Below, piece after piece: positions 22,920-35,236 of a DNA stretch of 64,000 nucleotides (position 1 is the stretch's first letter; every line of letters begins with the position of its first letter). The DNA is from Adiantum capillus-veneris. Its lineage: Eukaryota > Streptophyta > Polypodiopsida > Polypodiales > Pteridaceae. Below the pieces are notes generated by a model. That model saw only the letters and a list, made by a program, of their open reading frames with translations, was not told where the DNA came from and did not search any database. The stretch is taken from positions 108,196,549-108,260,548 of the forward strand of contig CM043953.1 in NCBI GenBank assembly GCA_014529385.2, in the 5' to 3' direction. The translations under genes were made by a program, and so were the position numbers.

Positions 22920-23190
22920 ATTGGTATCAGAGCAGGTTGCATCCTCCCGAGCTTAGTCGTCGTCAGCTCCAGCACACGCCTCCTCACTTGCTTTGATTTG
23001 TGTGGGCTTTAGTGAGCATTTGTGCTCTGAAAAATATTCTGGGTAAAAATATTTTTCAACCCTAATTCCAACAATTGGTATCAAAGCAGGTTGCGTCCTC
23101 CCTGACTTAGTTGCCATCAGCTCCAGGACGCGCTTGCTCAATTTCTTCATTTTTGTGAGCTTTGGCGGGCGTTCGCAGGTCGACAAACTT
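22904..23190 (+). repeat. Tandem duplication of LTR end, PBS and leader
   Basis: The unit beginning aaccctaatt at 22904 recurs at 23058 (period 154 bp), including a second PBS-like tggtatcaaagc at 23076-23087 and the following leader with cagctcca. The second copy has one PBS mismatch. Confidence 0.8.
22922..22933 (+). promoter_or_regulatory. Primer binding site (tRNA-Met type)
   Basis: tggtatcagagc, two bases after the LTR, is the standard plant PBS complementary to the 3' end of initiator tRNA-Met. Confidence 0.9.
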
Positions 23191-23405
23191 TCTTTGATTT
23201 TGATTTGAGCTCATTTCGGCCTCTGTTTCCACTACAAGCAGTATTGCCCAAACTATTTTGTCATTTTGTGCAAAAAGTTTGTCAATGTCATTTTTTGCAT
23301 AACAGGTCCTTATAGTCTTCTATGGTTTGTGCTATATATCACATGTTGTTTCCGCTTTCTTTCTCATCTTTCTAGGCAGTTTTCACATCAAGTGAAACAT
23401 CTACC

Positions 23406-24345
23406 ATGGTTGGCAACAACATAGATGTGTTGAAGATGTTTGCTGCTGAGGACAGATTGGATGGGGACAATTAAACTATGTGGGCTTATATGATGCAAAA
23501 TTTTCTTGTGTCAAGGGGTGTTTGGAACATTGTGCAAGGCATTGATGTACATCCTAGTTATGAGGATACATGTGATGTTGAGGATGTTGTAGGTCTTGCT
23601 ACAAGGATTGTTGTTGCTAGAGATGTTTTGCATACGCCTGAGCGAGCTCGTTGGGATGTAAAAGATGCGCATGCTTATGCATTGATTGTGTTGTCTGTGA
23701 AGCACACTATTACTCTCCACATTCGTTCAACAAAATCTGCAAAGCAAGCTTGGGATATTCCAGGTGGTCTTTATGCAAGTCGCAATGAGACTAAAATTGC
23801 ATTGTTGTGCGTAAAGAGTTGGAGTCGAAGATTATGCATGAGGAAGATGACATGGACACTTTCCTTGCTGGTCTCAAGGATACCAATGAGCACCTTATTT
23901 CTACAGGTGAACTAATTTCAGATAGTTCCCTTGTGCAGACTGTTCTTGATACCTTGCCAAATTCTTAACAGACTTTTGCTAGTACTTGGAGACTTATGAC
24001 CCAAGGAAAACTTGAAGTTGTCAAGTTTGATGCATTATGCACATTGCTTTTGCAAGAGTCACTTTCTAGAAAAAAACAGGACTAGACAGATGTAGTTGAT
24101 CAAGACTTTATAGCTGCTCAAAGAAAAGGTGGTAATAGCAATGTAGCCACTTCTCATGGTTCTGCTACAAGTGGTAAATCGCATGTTACTAATGCTTTTG
24201 TTGGCAACAATTTGTCTGGGAATTCTGATGATAGGGGTAAAAAGAAGATCCGTTGCCATTATTGTAAAGCTAATGATCACTTGATAAAGTTGTGTCCTAA
24301 ATTGAAGACCAAAGAGGCTAACAAGAAAGAGGCTGGCTCCACTGC
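23406..24345 (+). pseudogene. Copia gag
   Basis: Starts at an ATG (MVGNNIDVLKMF) after the leader; a stop follows MVGNNIDVLKMFAAEDRLDGDN, and the same frame then continues as MWAYMMQNFLVSRGVWNIV, the usual N-terminal Gag pattern in copia. At 24254-24295 CHYCKANDHLIKLC is a perfect CX2CX4HX4C zinc knuckle. A frameshift near 23.81 kb breaks the middle. Gag forms the virus-like particle and binds element RNA. Confidence 0.85.
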
Positions 24346-24880
24346 AAATGTTGGTTGTTGAGTCTTATGTGAAAGGAGACTGCGATGCTAATGTTGATGT
24401 AGAATGGTATTTTAGTACAAAGTGTACCTATAATCCTGTTGTCCATGATGCATGCATATCAGTTGTTGCTGCAAATTCCCCCGTGTGTTATTTTGATAGT
24501 GGGTGCTACAAAGCACATTACCTCACATCCTAATTTGTTCTCCTCTCTTGAGTCTGTCCCTCATAGGAATTCAGTTATTTGTGCCAACAATGCCTCTTAT
24601 CTGGTTTAGGGAGTTGGACAGATTGTGCTTACTGCAAATGGTAGTTCTTTCACACTTGTTGATGCACTTTATGTACATGGGATCAAGAAGAATCTTTTGT
24701 CTATATGTGCACTTGCTAGACTTGGACTTGTAGTCAAATTTGTGGATGACAGATGTGATGTACATGATCTCAATTTTGGTGATGAAATTGTTGCATGTGG
24801 CTTTTTATGCCATGGGCTATATAAGCTCACATGACAAGTGTGGGCATAATTTTGCAAATGTTGTTGTCGATTGTATGGCT
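24346..24880 (+). pseudogene. Copia protease region
   Basis: CYFDSGCYKAH near 24.49 kb contains the DSG of the copia aspartic protease. A frame change follows directly, after which typical downstream text appears: LVDALYVHGIKKNLLSICALARLG (24.65-24.72 kb), the usual stretch between protease and GAG-pre-integrase. Stops and shifts show it is dead. Confidence 0.8.
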
Positions 24881-25805
24881 ATTTCAGATGCAAAAGTTTG
24901 GCATGCACGTTTTGAACATTTGAATTTTGCCAGTTTGTTGCGTTTGCAAAAATCTGATATGGTTGCTTCTTTGCCACCTCTTGAAACATCTATCAAACAT
25001 GTTTGTGAAGGTTGTATTTTGGGTAAGATGTAGTGTTTGAATTTTTCAAAGGATGGTTCAGTTAGGACCACCTGCAGGTTGCAGCTTGTCCATAATGATG
25101 ATTGTGGGCCCATGCAAACTCCATCCGTGGGCAATTACCTTTACTTTGTGACTGTCATTGATGATTACTCCAGGCATGCATGGGTGTATCCGCTTAAGGC
25201 AAAGTCCAAAGTATTTATGTGCTTCAAACAATTTCTCGCTATGCTGAAAATATCTCAAAATGTACTATGGACACCCTCCGTTCCGATCAAGCGGGGAAGT
25301 ATATGTCTCATGAATTTAATGCATTTTTGGCTAGTCGTGGGATAAAACACCAATGTACAGTGCCTTATACACCAAGCAAAATGGTGTTGCTGAGAGAAAA
25401 AATAGGTCACTTACAAAAATGGCACGATTTATGGTCAAAAGTTAAGCTTTCCCAAATTTGCTTTGGCTTTAGGCCATCATGTGTGCCACTTATGTACTTA
25501 ATAGGTGTCCTAAAAAAACCTTGTACTCTATTACTCCATATGAAGCATGGCATGATAGAAAGCCTTCTATTGAGCACATGCGTGTTTTTGGTTGTTTGGC
25601 ATATGCTTTGATGCCACAAACACAGCACGAAAAATTGGATGATAAGGCTATCAAATGCATTTTTGTTGGTTATAGTGCTGAAAGCAAAGTTTACACGTTG
25701 TTTCATCTGCAAACAAAGCGTACCTTGGTCTCACGAGATGTTGTGTTTGTGGAATATTTTGTTCAGTCCTTATTGTCATGTACTAGAGACAATAATGTTA
25801 GTTCA
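24881..25805 (+). pseudogene. Copia GAG-pre-integrase and integrase
   Basis: VWHARFEHLNFASLLRLQK and CEGCILGKM (24.89-25.03 kb) form the H2C2-containing pre-integrase domain. The catalytic core follows with HNDDCGPM, FVTVIDDYSRHAWVYPLK (25.1-25.2 kb), then LRSDQAGKYMS in another frame (25.27-25.31 kb), CATYVLNRCPKKTLYSITPY (25.48 kb) and VFGCLAY..IKCIFVGYS (25.59-25.68 kb). The frame switches several times. Family role: insertion of the cDNA into host DNA. Confidence 0.88.
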
Positions 25806-26129
25806 TAAGACATTTATGACACTTTGTTTCCTCTTTTCAGTGGTGGAAGTTCAAATATAAATTCAAATGATGCAAATGTACAGCCTATGGGGGTTTCTAG
25901 AAATGTTACAGATCAGCCTATTATTGATGCAGATGTACATGATGTACTTGATGAGCAAGGGCTGAGAATGAGCAGGCTAGAGGTATGCCTAAATGGCTGG
26001 TACATACTTTGCGTGATAGTAAATTGGATGCACCTTTGTCTAGTCGTACTCATTTAGGTACTCACCATGCATCTTATGCATCAGATTGTTATGCTTTGGC
26101 TGTGTCTAGCTTACATGATGTTGAGGAAC

Positions 26130-27010
26130 CTCTATATTTCGATGAAGCACAAAATCTAGAAAATTGGATGGTTGCCATGCAATAAGAATATGATGCACTT
26201 ATAGAAAATGACAAATGGACTTTATGTGATTTGCCTCCTGGCAAAAATTTCATTGGTATAAAGTGGGTTTACAAGTTGAAATGCAACCCGGATGGTGAGA
26301 TTGACTGATATAAGGTTTGACTTGTTGCAAAGGGTTATGCATATAGAAAAGGCATAGATTATGAAGAGACTTTTGCTCCCACTTGTCGTATGACTACTCT
26401 ACATTTTCTATGTGCATTGGCAGCTCGTTTTGGTTGGGATGTACACCAATCAAACATTGTTACTGCTTTCTTGAATGGTGACATATTTGAGGAAGATTAT
26501 GTAAGATAGTCTTGTGGTTTTTTCAAGAAAGGACAAGAGGATAAAGTGTGCAGATGTAAGAAATCTTTGTATGGGTTGAAGCAATCTCCTTGTGCTTGGT
26601 ATGAGAAGGCTAACACTCATTTGTTCAAATGAGGTTCAAATGAGGCTTTCGTAACAGTCCAATACAAAGCACATTGTATGTAAAGTGTAAGGGTGATGTA
26701 CTTCTCATTGTGGTTCTTTATGTGTATGATTTGCTAATCACTGGACCAGATGATTTGGGGCTTTTGCATCATTACATGGGTATATAATTTAAACGGTGTG
26801 ATGGTCGTATTGCCTTGTGTCACAAAAGTTACATAGAGACATTGCTATGTAAGTTTGGACTTGAGGATTGCAAACCTATTGTCATTCCCATGGAAACACG
26901 TTTGAAATTGAGTCTTCATGATGTTGGTGATCCTGTGGATGTCACACTTTACCAAACTGCTATTGGCTACCTTATTTATGTATGCAACAGAAGACCAAAT
27001 ATTTAGTTTG
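26130..27010 (+). pseudogene. Copia reverse transcriptase
   Basis: LENWMVAMQ.EYDALIENDKW, GIKWVYKLKCNPDGEI and DYEETFAPTCRMTTLHF (26.16-26.41 kb), LYGLKQSPCAWYEKAN (26.57-26.61 kb), then LYVYDLLITG near 26.72 kb in place of the catalytic LYVDD. A frameshift lies near 26.64 kb and stops occur throughout. The connection region continues to YLIYVCNRRPNI (26.96-27.0 kb). Confidence 0.88.
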
Positions 27011-27640
27011 CAATCTCACAGGTAAACAAATTTATGCATAGCCCAGAGTCTAGGCATTGGCAGGCTATCAAGAGTATTTTTTGCTACTTGAGTGGCACTT
27101 TACATCTTGGCTTGCTTTATCCCAAGGGGGGATCATTTCCACAAGACTTACATGCTTTTTTGGACTCAGATTGGGCTAGTTGTTTTGACACACGAGTGTC
27201 CGCAAGTGGTTTTTGTTTTATTCTTGGCACTTCATGTATATCATGGTTGAGCAAGAAGCAACCTATTGTGACCACTTCTAAGTTGTGAGGCTGAGTATAG
27301 CGAAATCTTCACAACTACGATTGAGTGTGTATGGTTCAGACGTCTTATGGCTGATTTGGGTGTTGGACAGGACATTGCCAACACTATCTACATTGACAGC
27401 TAGAGTGCATTGGTAGTTGCGAGGAACCCAATTTTCATGCTTGCATAAAGCACATTGAGGTGCATTACCACTATGTCAGGGAGAGGCTCTCAATAGGAGA
27501 GATCAACTTGGCTTATGTGCCAACACAGGACAACCTTGTAAATCTTTTCACAAAGGCATTGTCTCGTGAGAAGTTATAAGCTTTCCGCAAATCTTTGGGC
27601 TTACTCCCCTTTGTAGATTGATCATGTCCTCAGGGCATGA
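27011..27640 (+). pseudogene. Copia RNase H
   Basis: LHAFLDSDWASCFDTRVSAS (27.15-27.20 kb) and SWLSKKQPIVTTSKL (27.25-27.28 kb) are the conserved copia RNase H motifs. After a frameshift the end of pol follows (IEVHYHYVRERL, NLAYVPTQDNL), with stops. It removes RNA from RNA:DNA hybrids in intact elements. Confidence 0.88.
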
Positions 27641-27687
27641 CACTTCCCGTTACTCTATGTGTCATCTCTGTTTCACTGCATCATTCC

Positions 27688-27698
27688 CAAGGGGGATT
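27688..27698 (+). promoter_or_regulatory. Polypurine tract of the copia element
   Basis: cccaagggggatt ends directly at the TG of the 3' LTR, the standard copia PPT position. Confidence 0.85.
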
Positions 27699-27924
27699 TG
27701 TTACCATATACATGCGGGAATCATGTGTGTGAACACACTTAGGACCACCGGGGCATTTTTTCCTCAATAGGAGGTTTTTTCAACGTGCATTGTATATACA
27801 CCCATCATTCTAGGGCTATCAATATTTCTATTGCACACTAAGTAATATACTCTCTGTTGTGTGCCTTGAGCTTCCTTTGTCTTCTTCAAGCTGTGTGTGT
27901 TTTCCTGTAACCCTAATTCCAACA
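27699..27924 (+). repeat. 3' LTR of the copia element
   Basis: 226 bp, tgttaccata to aattccaaca, followed by AGTAG. Confidence 0.92.
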
Positions 27925-29273
27925 AGTAGCTCTAGTGGGTTGTTTGAGTAGCTAGCACAATGGATTGTGTACCTTGGGGGGCTTTTATGGCATAGTTTTA
28001 CTAGCTTGAGTGTTCTAACCTCCACCCCCTTTAGTTGCTTGATGCTCCATAGAGGAGGACTGCATTGAGGTCTCTAGTACTATGGGTCTCCTTCTTGAAC
28101 CTTTCAAGCATCATTCTTTCTATCATCATATGTATGGGTTAAAAAATCTTTTATATGTACGTGAATGAATGGTTCACATGGTTTAAAGAACTTACTCTCA
28201 TGAATATTTTCTCTTGCTTTGGGATAAGACCAATCGGATGAGTGAGCCACCAAGGACATAAGCATGCCTCACTTGGCATCACATTCTTTTCAAGAAATGA
28301 TGGAGAATACATAGTATTCTCATAGTAGACGTCAACACATTGCAGAATCTAACTATAGCTATTTTCAAAGAACGTCAAAGCAAACTCCAAGTATTGGGCA
28401 ACCGAAAGAAACACCCCAACACAATTTTTTGGGCTGAGTGTCCTTTGTTTTGGAGATCAATTTTCAAAAAAAGACCATTAAAGCCACCCTATCTTAGGCT
28501 TCCATGTGGAGTTTAAGGCAATGCAATGATGAAGAAAATCAAAAGGCACATTTTTTTTTTGACATAGTTTCCTTTGTTTTAATATTTCTATTTCACAAAA
28601 TAAATAAATGACCCTATCTTGGGCCCCTAGAGGAATTTAAGGTATATAATATTGAAACATCAATGGACCTTTACATGGGACTCCATATATTTACTTTTTA
28701 CTTGAGCAAAGCTGCAAACATTCAAAAGAAAAGGAGTACTTCTCATGCATACATGTCACAATACACCAACCACCATCAATAGAGAAGTAATCTTAGAGTC
28801 AAACCTATAAACCACTCGTTTGATTGAAAACACAAGCTCAGACATCTTCTTCGCAATATCAAAAGAATTCACCCCATTAATAAGATGCACAAAACCATGC
28901 ATACAAGTACCTCACAATCACTCAATATGTGGACATATTCATCACTTTAAACTAATCCTCCACATTATGTATACCTGCACAATGTGATTCTTCAAGATTA
29001 TCTTGAAGAATTCATGAAATGAATCTGGTAGCTATGCACGTTCAACTTGTATCTTTTGGATTAAAAGTGAGTCCTAAGAGTGCAAACAAGCCCTATATGT
29101 CTCTTTTTTCATGTAGGTCCAAAATGCCATATAATCTGAATTTGAGGACATTGGGGTCTTTGGAAATTGTCAAACTCATAAGATGCAGTAGTGTTTTCTT
29201 CCTACAATGCATATGAACTTAAACTTTAGAACAACGTTGAATAATAACAAATATGAATATAATTGCATCTAGA
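27925..29273. other. Non-genic DNA with a dispersed repeat
   Basis: Begins with the right AGTAG duplication. Around 28.43-28.70 kb, text such as gtttcctttgttttaat and the gaccctatcttgggc lines resemble the repeat at 16.6-17.2 kb. No frame with a recognisable domain. Confidence 0.45.
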
Positions 29274-30920
29274 TTACATCTTAGAAGATATTTTAAAACT
29301 TGTAAGGTAGTACAACTTGTCACTTGTAATCTTGCACATTCTTGTATCATCCCACTTTGTGACAATCAACAATTCTAAAGTGTCCTCTCCATTGTTGAGA
29401 TTTTTAATGCATAGGTACTTGTAGCCTCTGTCTTTGAGCCGCTCCTTCTCTACTCTTCTGGATTTATCTAAACCAAGTGCCTCAATCTTTGCCTTTTTCT
29501 TTGAGAGGAACACTTGAAATTCATCTTAACATGATAAAATAATTATGTAACCCATTAGTAATGCACAAAATTATAAATCAAAGGAGGAACAAGGAGATGT
29601 AGTCACTTTCCAAAAAAATTGTGAAATCAATTTGCAAGGAGAGTACCATGGTGTGGGCCTGTACTCTCATGTCGACCTCTATCCACTTCTTCATTTCTGG
29701 TGTCAATCTATTAAGAATAGATTCTTTGTTGGCAATACCAAACTTTTGGAACATGTACACCTCATGGGCAATGTTTGGAGTCACGTGTGCTCTAAAAATC
29801 CTATTAAAACAATAAATTATGTAAAGTGAGAAGTTAAGCACAACATAGGTCACTATGGAGCAAAGTTGATGTTAACTGACTCACACAGTAGTTGTGTCCA
29901 ATGTGAGCAGGAGCTCTACCTCCTTTGTCTTTAGTACTTCAATGAATTGACATCGCATACTAGCATGCTATTTAGGATTATCCAAGTACTCTACATATTA
30001 AAACAAAAAACAAGAGAATTATATAAAAGTATCATTTTTAACATGGATATGACAAAACATAAAAACATCACGTACTTTCTTTGATGCGTCTCCACCATGT
30101 TTTCAACATGTGGTTACCAACCCTTTAGGTCATGCCACTCTTTCCAAGAGCCCTTTCAAACTCATTGTTTTTTTTACGCCATATAGGCCCCCACTCTTCG
30201 AGGTTTTCCATTGTCAGTGGCATCATCTCTCCTCTAGCACCCTCTATAGAAATAAGAAAATGATCCATAGTTTTAAGGTAAGCATATGAATCAAAAGAAG
30301 GTATCAACCAATGTGCATTATCAATGGAAAATCTAACAACTTCATGAGCCACCAATCTACTAGAGACACCAGAGGAGAAATTGTCCTTTTATTCACATAA
30401 AATTGGCTCAACACGTCATTCATCAAGCCAAGAGACACTTGTTTTCCTAATTGTCTTGAATGTTTCTTTTCCTTACCATCCTCCCCTCCCCCTTAATCAC
30501 TCTCTCTTTATTTTCATCAAGAACATCTTTGTCCACATTAGCCTCTACAAACACAAACCCAAAAATAACAATAGTAAAAAACATAATAATTAAAAAATAG
30601 TCAACACTATAAACCATTACAATGGGTTAGACATACGTGTATGCTCTACCTCATTTTCAATATTATTAGAGTCTTCATTTGCTTTTGCTTCATCATCAAT
30701 GAAGACACATTTTTTTGCACATGTATGTCTTTTCTTTTTGGGGATAGTGTCCAAGGGATGCACATATGATGATCCTTCTTGTTCTATCATCCTTTAAGAA
30801 ACACATTACTTCATGTTCACTTGGAGGGTGTTTATTATATTGAGAGACATAGAGCTTTTTTTTTATATTCTTCCTCGAAGGCGCCATTAAATACACTATA
30901 AAAATCATATAATCAAAACA
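29274..30920 (-). pseudogene. Unclassified minus-strand coding remnant (possibly multi-exon)
   Basis: Several minus-strand open stretches follow in one direction: from an ATG near 30.88 kb, MAPSRKNIKKKLYVSQYNKH and on, with a frame change into an acidic stretch (AKANEDSNNIENEVEHT); 30355-30125 (VRFSIDNAHWLIPSFDSYAY, WGPIWRKKNNEFERALGKS); around 30.0 kb (EYLDNPK); 29853-29578 (HVTPNIAHEVYMFQKFGI, LNRLTPEMKKWIEVD); and 29513-29274 (GYKYLCIKNLNNGEDTLELL). Composition and dense charged residues look protein-like, and the breaks could be introns or decay. I recognise no domain; a transposon-borne gene or a degraded host gene are both possible. Confidence 0.35.
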
Positions 30921-30974
30921 ATATCGGGTTGTTAAAAACCCAAAATAAAAATCCAATTTAGCATGAAAAATCAT

Positions 30975-31060
30975 TTAAAAACCCTCTCCACCTTCATCTC
31001 ATGAATGCCTCCCTAAAAGATTAAGAACATTCAAGACAATAAAAGTACTACCAAAAATCC
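30975..31060 (+). repeat. Dispersed repeat related to 16.6-17.2 kb
   Basis: ctccaccttcatctcatgaa, then gcctccctaaaagattaag and ctaccaaaaatcc, parallel the 16.71-16.79 kb text. Partial copy. Confidence 0.45.
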
Positions 31061-31859
31061 TATTAAATGAATCGTTTTAAATTAGTACCGTTATACGATG
31101 TTGACATTTCAACACTTTTTCAAGGCATCATTTTTTATTATTACATATATCATAGGAGGTGTTTAAGCTCTCTGATCACTTGTGTGCATGCAAATGATCA
31201 AAGACCTCAACAAGTCTTATGTTATATGTACTAATGACACAATAATTTGAGAGGCAACAAGCTCAAAGCTCAATTGTCATTGGATGGTGCAAGGTGCTAT
31301 TGCAGGTACCCCAATGTATGAAGATCCCACACTACATGGTGACAAGGAAACTGTGCAACAAAAGAAGAGAGAGACAATCAATGTCACTAGTTCTCATCAT
31401 CCAGAATATGCAATGGAGTCCAAATAGCACAAAGTCCAAGGTAATCCATGACATATTATATTCAAAACCATGGAGTCAAGCAAAAGTAAAGAAGAGGAGA
31501 TTGAAAAAGGTGGTACTCCTAAAAATAGTCATTTGACATGCAATGCAAACCACTCAATCTATGCAAAGGAAGTTGATGTTGCCCACAAACAATGGGCCTT
31601 ATGTAAGATACCAATTTATTATATTAGGAAGTGTTTTGGTGTTGTGGGTAGAATTTTTTTTGATAACACTCTAAATATATGTGGCACAAGTTTGGTCACA
31701 CCATGCTTTTGGTGAGAAAGATCCTATAAAGACAAAACGATGGCACAATGGCTATGGTTTTGCAGTCAATGTGGAGCACACAAAGGCAGTTAAAAAGCAA
31801 GTGAATGAGGTCAGGATTTCCCCTACACTCTAGACCATTGCAAGGGAGACACACATATG

Positions 31860-32183
31860 AAAAGAAGAGTTGGCTAGTGTTTTATCATGGCAAGTGTTCA
31901 AGTGGCTAGTATTACTACACCAAACTGCAAGGAAAACAAAGTTTCCTCGCAATGTGGAGAAGGAGGTTTGAGTAGTAGGCGACAAAAGTGGAGGCATGGT
32001 ATTTCAAAAGAAGCATAGAAAAGGATCTCAAAGGGTACAAACATCTCAAGAGAAGAGTTGGCTAGTGTTACAATGGCAGGTTTTCAAGTGGCTAGTATTA
32101 CTACACCAGATTGCAAGGAAAATATGGTTTCCTTCCAATGTGGAGAAGGAGGTTCAAGTAGTACGTGACAAAAGTGGAGACTG
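31860..32183 (+). repeat. Two-copy tandem duplication, unknown frame
   Basis: 31860-31997 and about 32050-32183 share aagagttggctagtgtt, caagtggctagtattactac and aatgtggagaaggaggtt (period near 190 bp). Parallel frames occur in both copies (FKWLVLLHQ, NVEKEV), and flanking text (31.3-31.7, 32.2-32.45 kb) also has modest open frames. I cannot assign a family. Confidence 0.6.
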
Positions 32184-32459
32184 GAGTGATGGTTGCAACC
32201 TTCTTGGAGGAAGTCTCTGTGATTCCAAAGGAGCATGTCATGTTCTGTATACTCACTAAAAGTTGTTATGATGTTCTCATCAAAGGCAAGCCAAGTTGTC
32301 AAATTTCCTGAAAAGGGTGATAGCCAAAAGTCATTTTTTGCTTGTCAACACATTTATTATGTGTATGTGCATGTTTTGGGCCTGCAACCTAAGGAGCACA
32401 TGGTAATACATCAACCTACACTGACTTTGATGGATGTTGCATTCATACTTAGTTAGCCC

Positions 32460-33330
32460 CATATTGCGTTCTCGGTTCTGTGAACCCTTAGGCCCCAACT
32501 TTTTTATAAGTTTCTTTGGTTTGTGACACTTATTGTGTTGATATTACCTTCATTCCTTTGTGCAGATACTACAAGACACAAAAAATCATGCATAAACTTT
32601 TCGGGTGGTTTTGGACCTATTGTTTAGAACATGTATATTTGCTTTACAAGCTTGCTTTTGTGTACTACTTGGATATTATGGTGCTAGAAAATGACTCAAA
32701 AAAGCTCAAAAAATAGTGCAACATTTAAAAAGCACAAAATAGAAGCTCATTTTATAAATGCACTCCTCTCATAGTGGCATCCATGTATATACTCATATAT
32801 TGCATATATGTATAAGACAATGCTTATTAATTAAACCTTTTTATCACAAAAAGGACAAAAAAAATATTTGTCGTAATGTAGCACTTATTTACAAGATTTA
32901 TTCAATGGTCCACAATTTCTCCCAAGAGTTCCATGGTTTTCTAAGGCCTTATATAGGCCAAAAAGACACGAGCAAGTAGCTGCATATATGATAAGGGATG
33001 TTTTTTTTTGCACTCACAATTGTGAGTGGAGATCTATTAACCTTTACAAGAACTCATAAGGAGCCTCAACATTTGTGCCTTGAGTATCCAAGGGATACAA
33101 GAGGATACATAGCCTTTTCATTGACATTACATAGTTACAATTTGAGATGTCATATGACTAATAGCAAAAGCCCTTAGCAAACACTTTCTTACTAGCTAGC
33201 GTCGACCAATGTTTGCTTTCACTCCTTGGATTTCTTGTTTTTTGACAGAAAAAATACACTCCTTGCTATCATGTATGGTTTCTTCAAATTTGGTTGTTTC
33301 AAGGTTTCTTTCAAAAACTCAAAGGTTTTT
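32460..33330. other. No gene recognised
   Basis: AT-rich, short frames only. It precedes (on the plus strand) the 3' end of the minus-strand LINE-like relic. Confidence 0.45.
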
Positions 33331-33339
33331 TATTTCCAA

Positions 33340-33700
33340 GTTTGTGTGAGAAAGTAGAGGTGGGCAATCTTTGTGCATACCAAAACGGCTTAGTTTTTAT
33401 AATCCTTTCCTCCAAGGAGCACATTATTCTTAAAAGAGGGGATCCCCCAAGTCTTCTGCATCCATTTGCAGGGTTTTTTTGCAAGCCCTCTCAAGGCCAA
33501 ACAATTTTTGAAGAGGTGAAAGGGATCTTCAATTACCACTTTGCATCCTAAGCATAGGCCCACGTGTAAATTCCTTTAGCTTTACCTTTATCCCAGTAGT
33601 AATGTACCACCACCTTCCAAAGGAAGAACTTCATTAAGCTAGGCAATGGTGAAACCCAAATATTACTTCAGTTTAACTAGCACCCACTTTGATTTAGGCC
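33340..33700 (-). pseudogene. zf-RVT domain remnant of the LINE
   Basis: KFFLWKVVV followed by a Cys-Cys-His-Cys pattern (CLGC...HLFKNC) across one frameshift. In plant LINEs this zinc-binding segment lies C-terminal to RT. The match rests on motif spacing only. Confidence 0.55.
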
Positions 33701-35236
33701 ACAAGAGCCTCCATTGTTGCTAAGTGGAGAGAACCAATCTGCTTTTCAGACAACATTATTGTGAGTTCCTCTTACTTGTGAGAAAGAAAAATTCCTGTTA
33801 CTGGGCCAATACTAGGAAGATGCCATGCGTTCCAATCCAATTTTGCCTCACAAATAGGTGCAATAATTCTACTTAGCCCGTCAACCACTGTATTGACAAG
33901 AATACTTTTGTTTCTACTAAGGTTGTAGTTATTTGATCATTTGTTTCTAGCTTATGCTGATTCATCTTAGAACTGAGCTAGATGTGTTAAGCCTTTGCTG
34001 TTGATTTTCTGGTGATTTGTCTCCAAAAGGGCCTTAATGAAATACCTCAAATCTTAGAGAGATAGGGAGACCAATGGGTGATGGATCTCCTGAAGTATCT
34101 AGTTTTCTTTCCCCATTCTAGTCCTTTGATGCTTTGGTACATTTACAAACCAACCGACCTGTGTTGCCACCTATCTTCTTATGAGCCTATCCAACATTCC
34201 CAAGAGCACAATGAGCTCCACAAACATTGAGGTAGTAAGCTACACACTTGACTTAATATCTATCAATGGAAAATAGCAAGAAGGTAATTCCCTTTTCAAT
34301 TCCAAAAATGCATTAAATCCAAGAGGAGCTAATACATGATGTCCTCGGCAACACAATGGTGGCTCCTACTATAGTTGAAAATCACCTCATGCTGCCCTAC
34401 CCTACTAAAGGCTTCACAAATCATGGTGCATGTGGCTGTCTTGGTTTCAAGCCCATGGTCAATGCTAGCATATGTTCCTTATTCATCTCCATTATTCTTG
34501 AATGTATTTGCAAATCCTTTTGAAAAACTTTCTATCTCCCATGCTATGGGTCATGCCACTCCACACACAAATCCTTGTGCCTTGTTGAACTCACATGTTG
34601 GCAATTTTCAAACTTCCTTGGAGGGTAGCAATGTCGGCCCAACATTGTAAGGAGGAACTCTAGAACAAAGGCCTTCACGTCCACAATATGCATTGTAGGC
34701 ATATAATAAGGAAGGGCATTGTGAGCATCTAAGAGCTATACTCTCTCTGAGATTGGTAAGCTCAGATAGGGGGAGGAAACTACTCACACATGAGGCTTTT
34801 AAGTTGGAAACTTGATTTCTAATCATCACTCTTAATTGAGATCTAATTTCCTTGGCTCTCTTTTGAAGATTATCATAGCTTTCTAAGTTTCATTGTCAAA
34901 CTAGTCCTAGGCTTTAACATTAGAGTTCAACTAAGCAAACCCATCCCAAAAATTTTGTAGTATTATTTTTTGAATTGAGATTTGCTTAAAAACAGATTGA
35001 TCTAGATCTTGACAGCTTGCTTTAAAATTGTATTTCCCTTTGCATAGCTCAAAATAGATAGGTTTGACAAAAGCAAGGAAGATCCAGGAATACAAGTTGC
35101 CTAGAAGTGACCCTGTAGCAAATCAATTGTCATATACAGTATGTCTAGTCTAGTTGCCCTGTTGCAATTACCATTTTTCTTATTACACCAAGTAAATCTT
35201 GTATTTTCAGAGATGTCAACCACATTTAGCTTTTAG

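Larger units (their letters stand above)
22691..27924 (+). mobile_element. Complete but inactive Ty1/copia retrotransposon
   Basis: All structural landmarks are present: 5' LTR (22691-22919), PBS (22922-22933), gag, protease, integrase, RT and RNase H in copia order, PPT (27688-27698), 3' LTR (27699-27924) and 5-bp target duplications AGTAG. Total length is 5234 bp, normal for the superfamily. Coding frames are broken by many stops and shifts, and the RT YVDD box reads YVYD, so the copy cannot act on its own. The LTRs have clearly diverged by substitutions and small indels, so the insertion is not recent. The leader carries a tandem duplication including the PBS. Confidence 0.93.

Noticed and set aside
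33294-33551. 85-codon plus-strand frame
   Set aside because: The minus strand of the same region carries the zf-RVT-like text (FLW, C..C, HLF..C), so the plus frame is a shadow.
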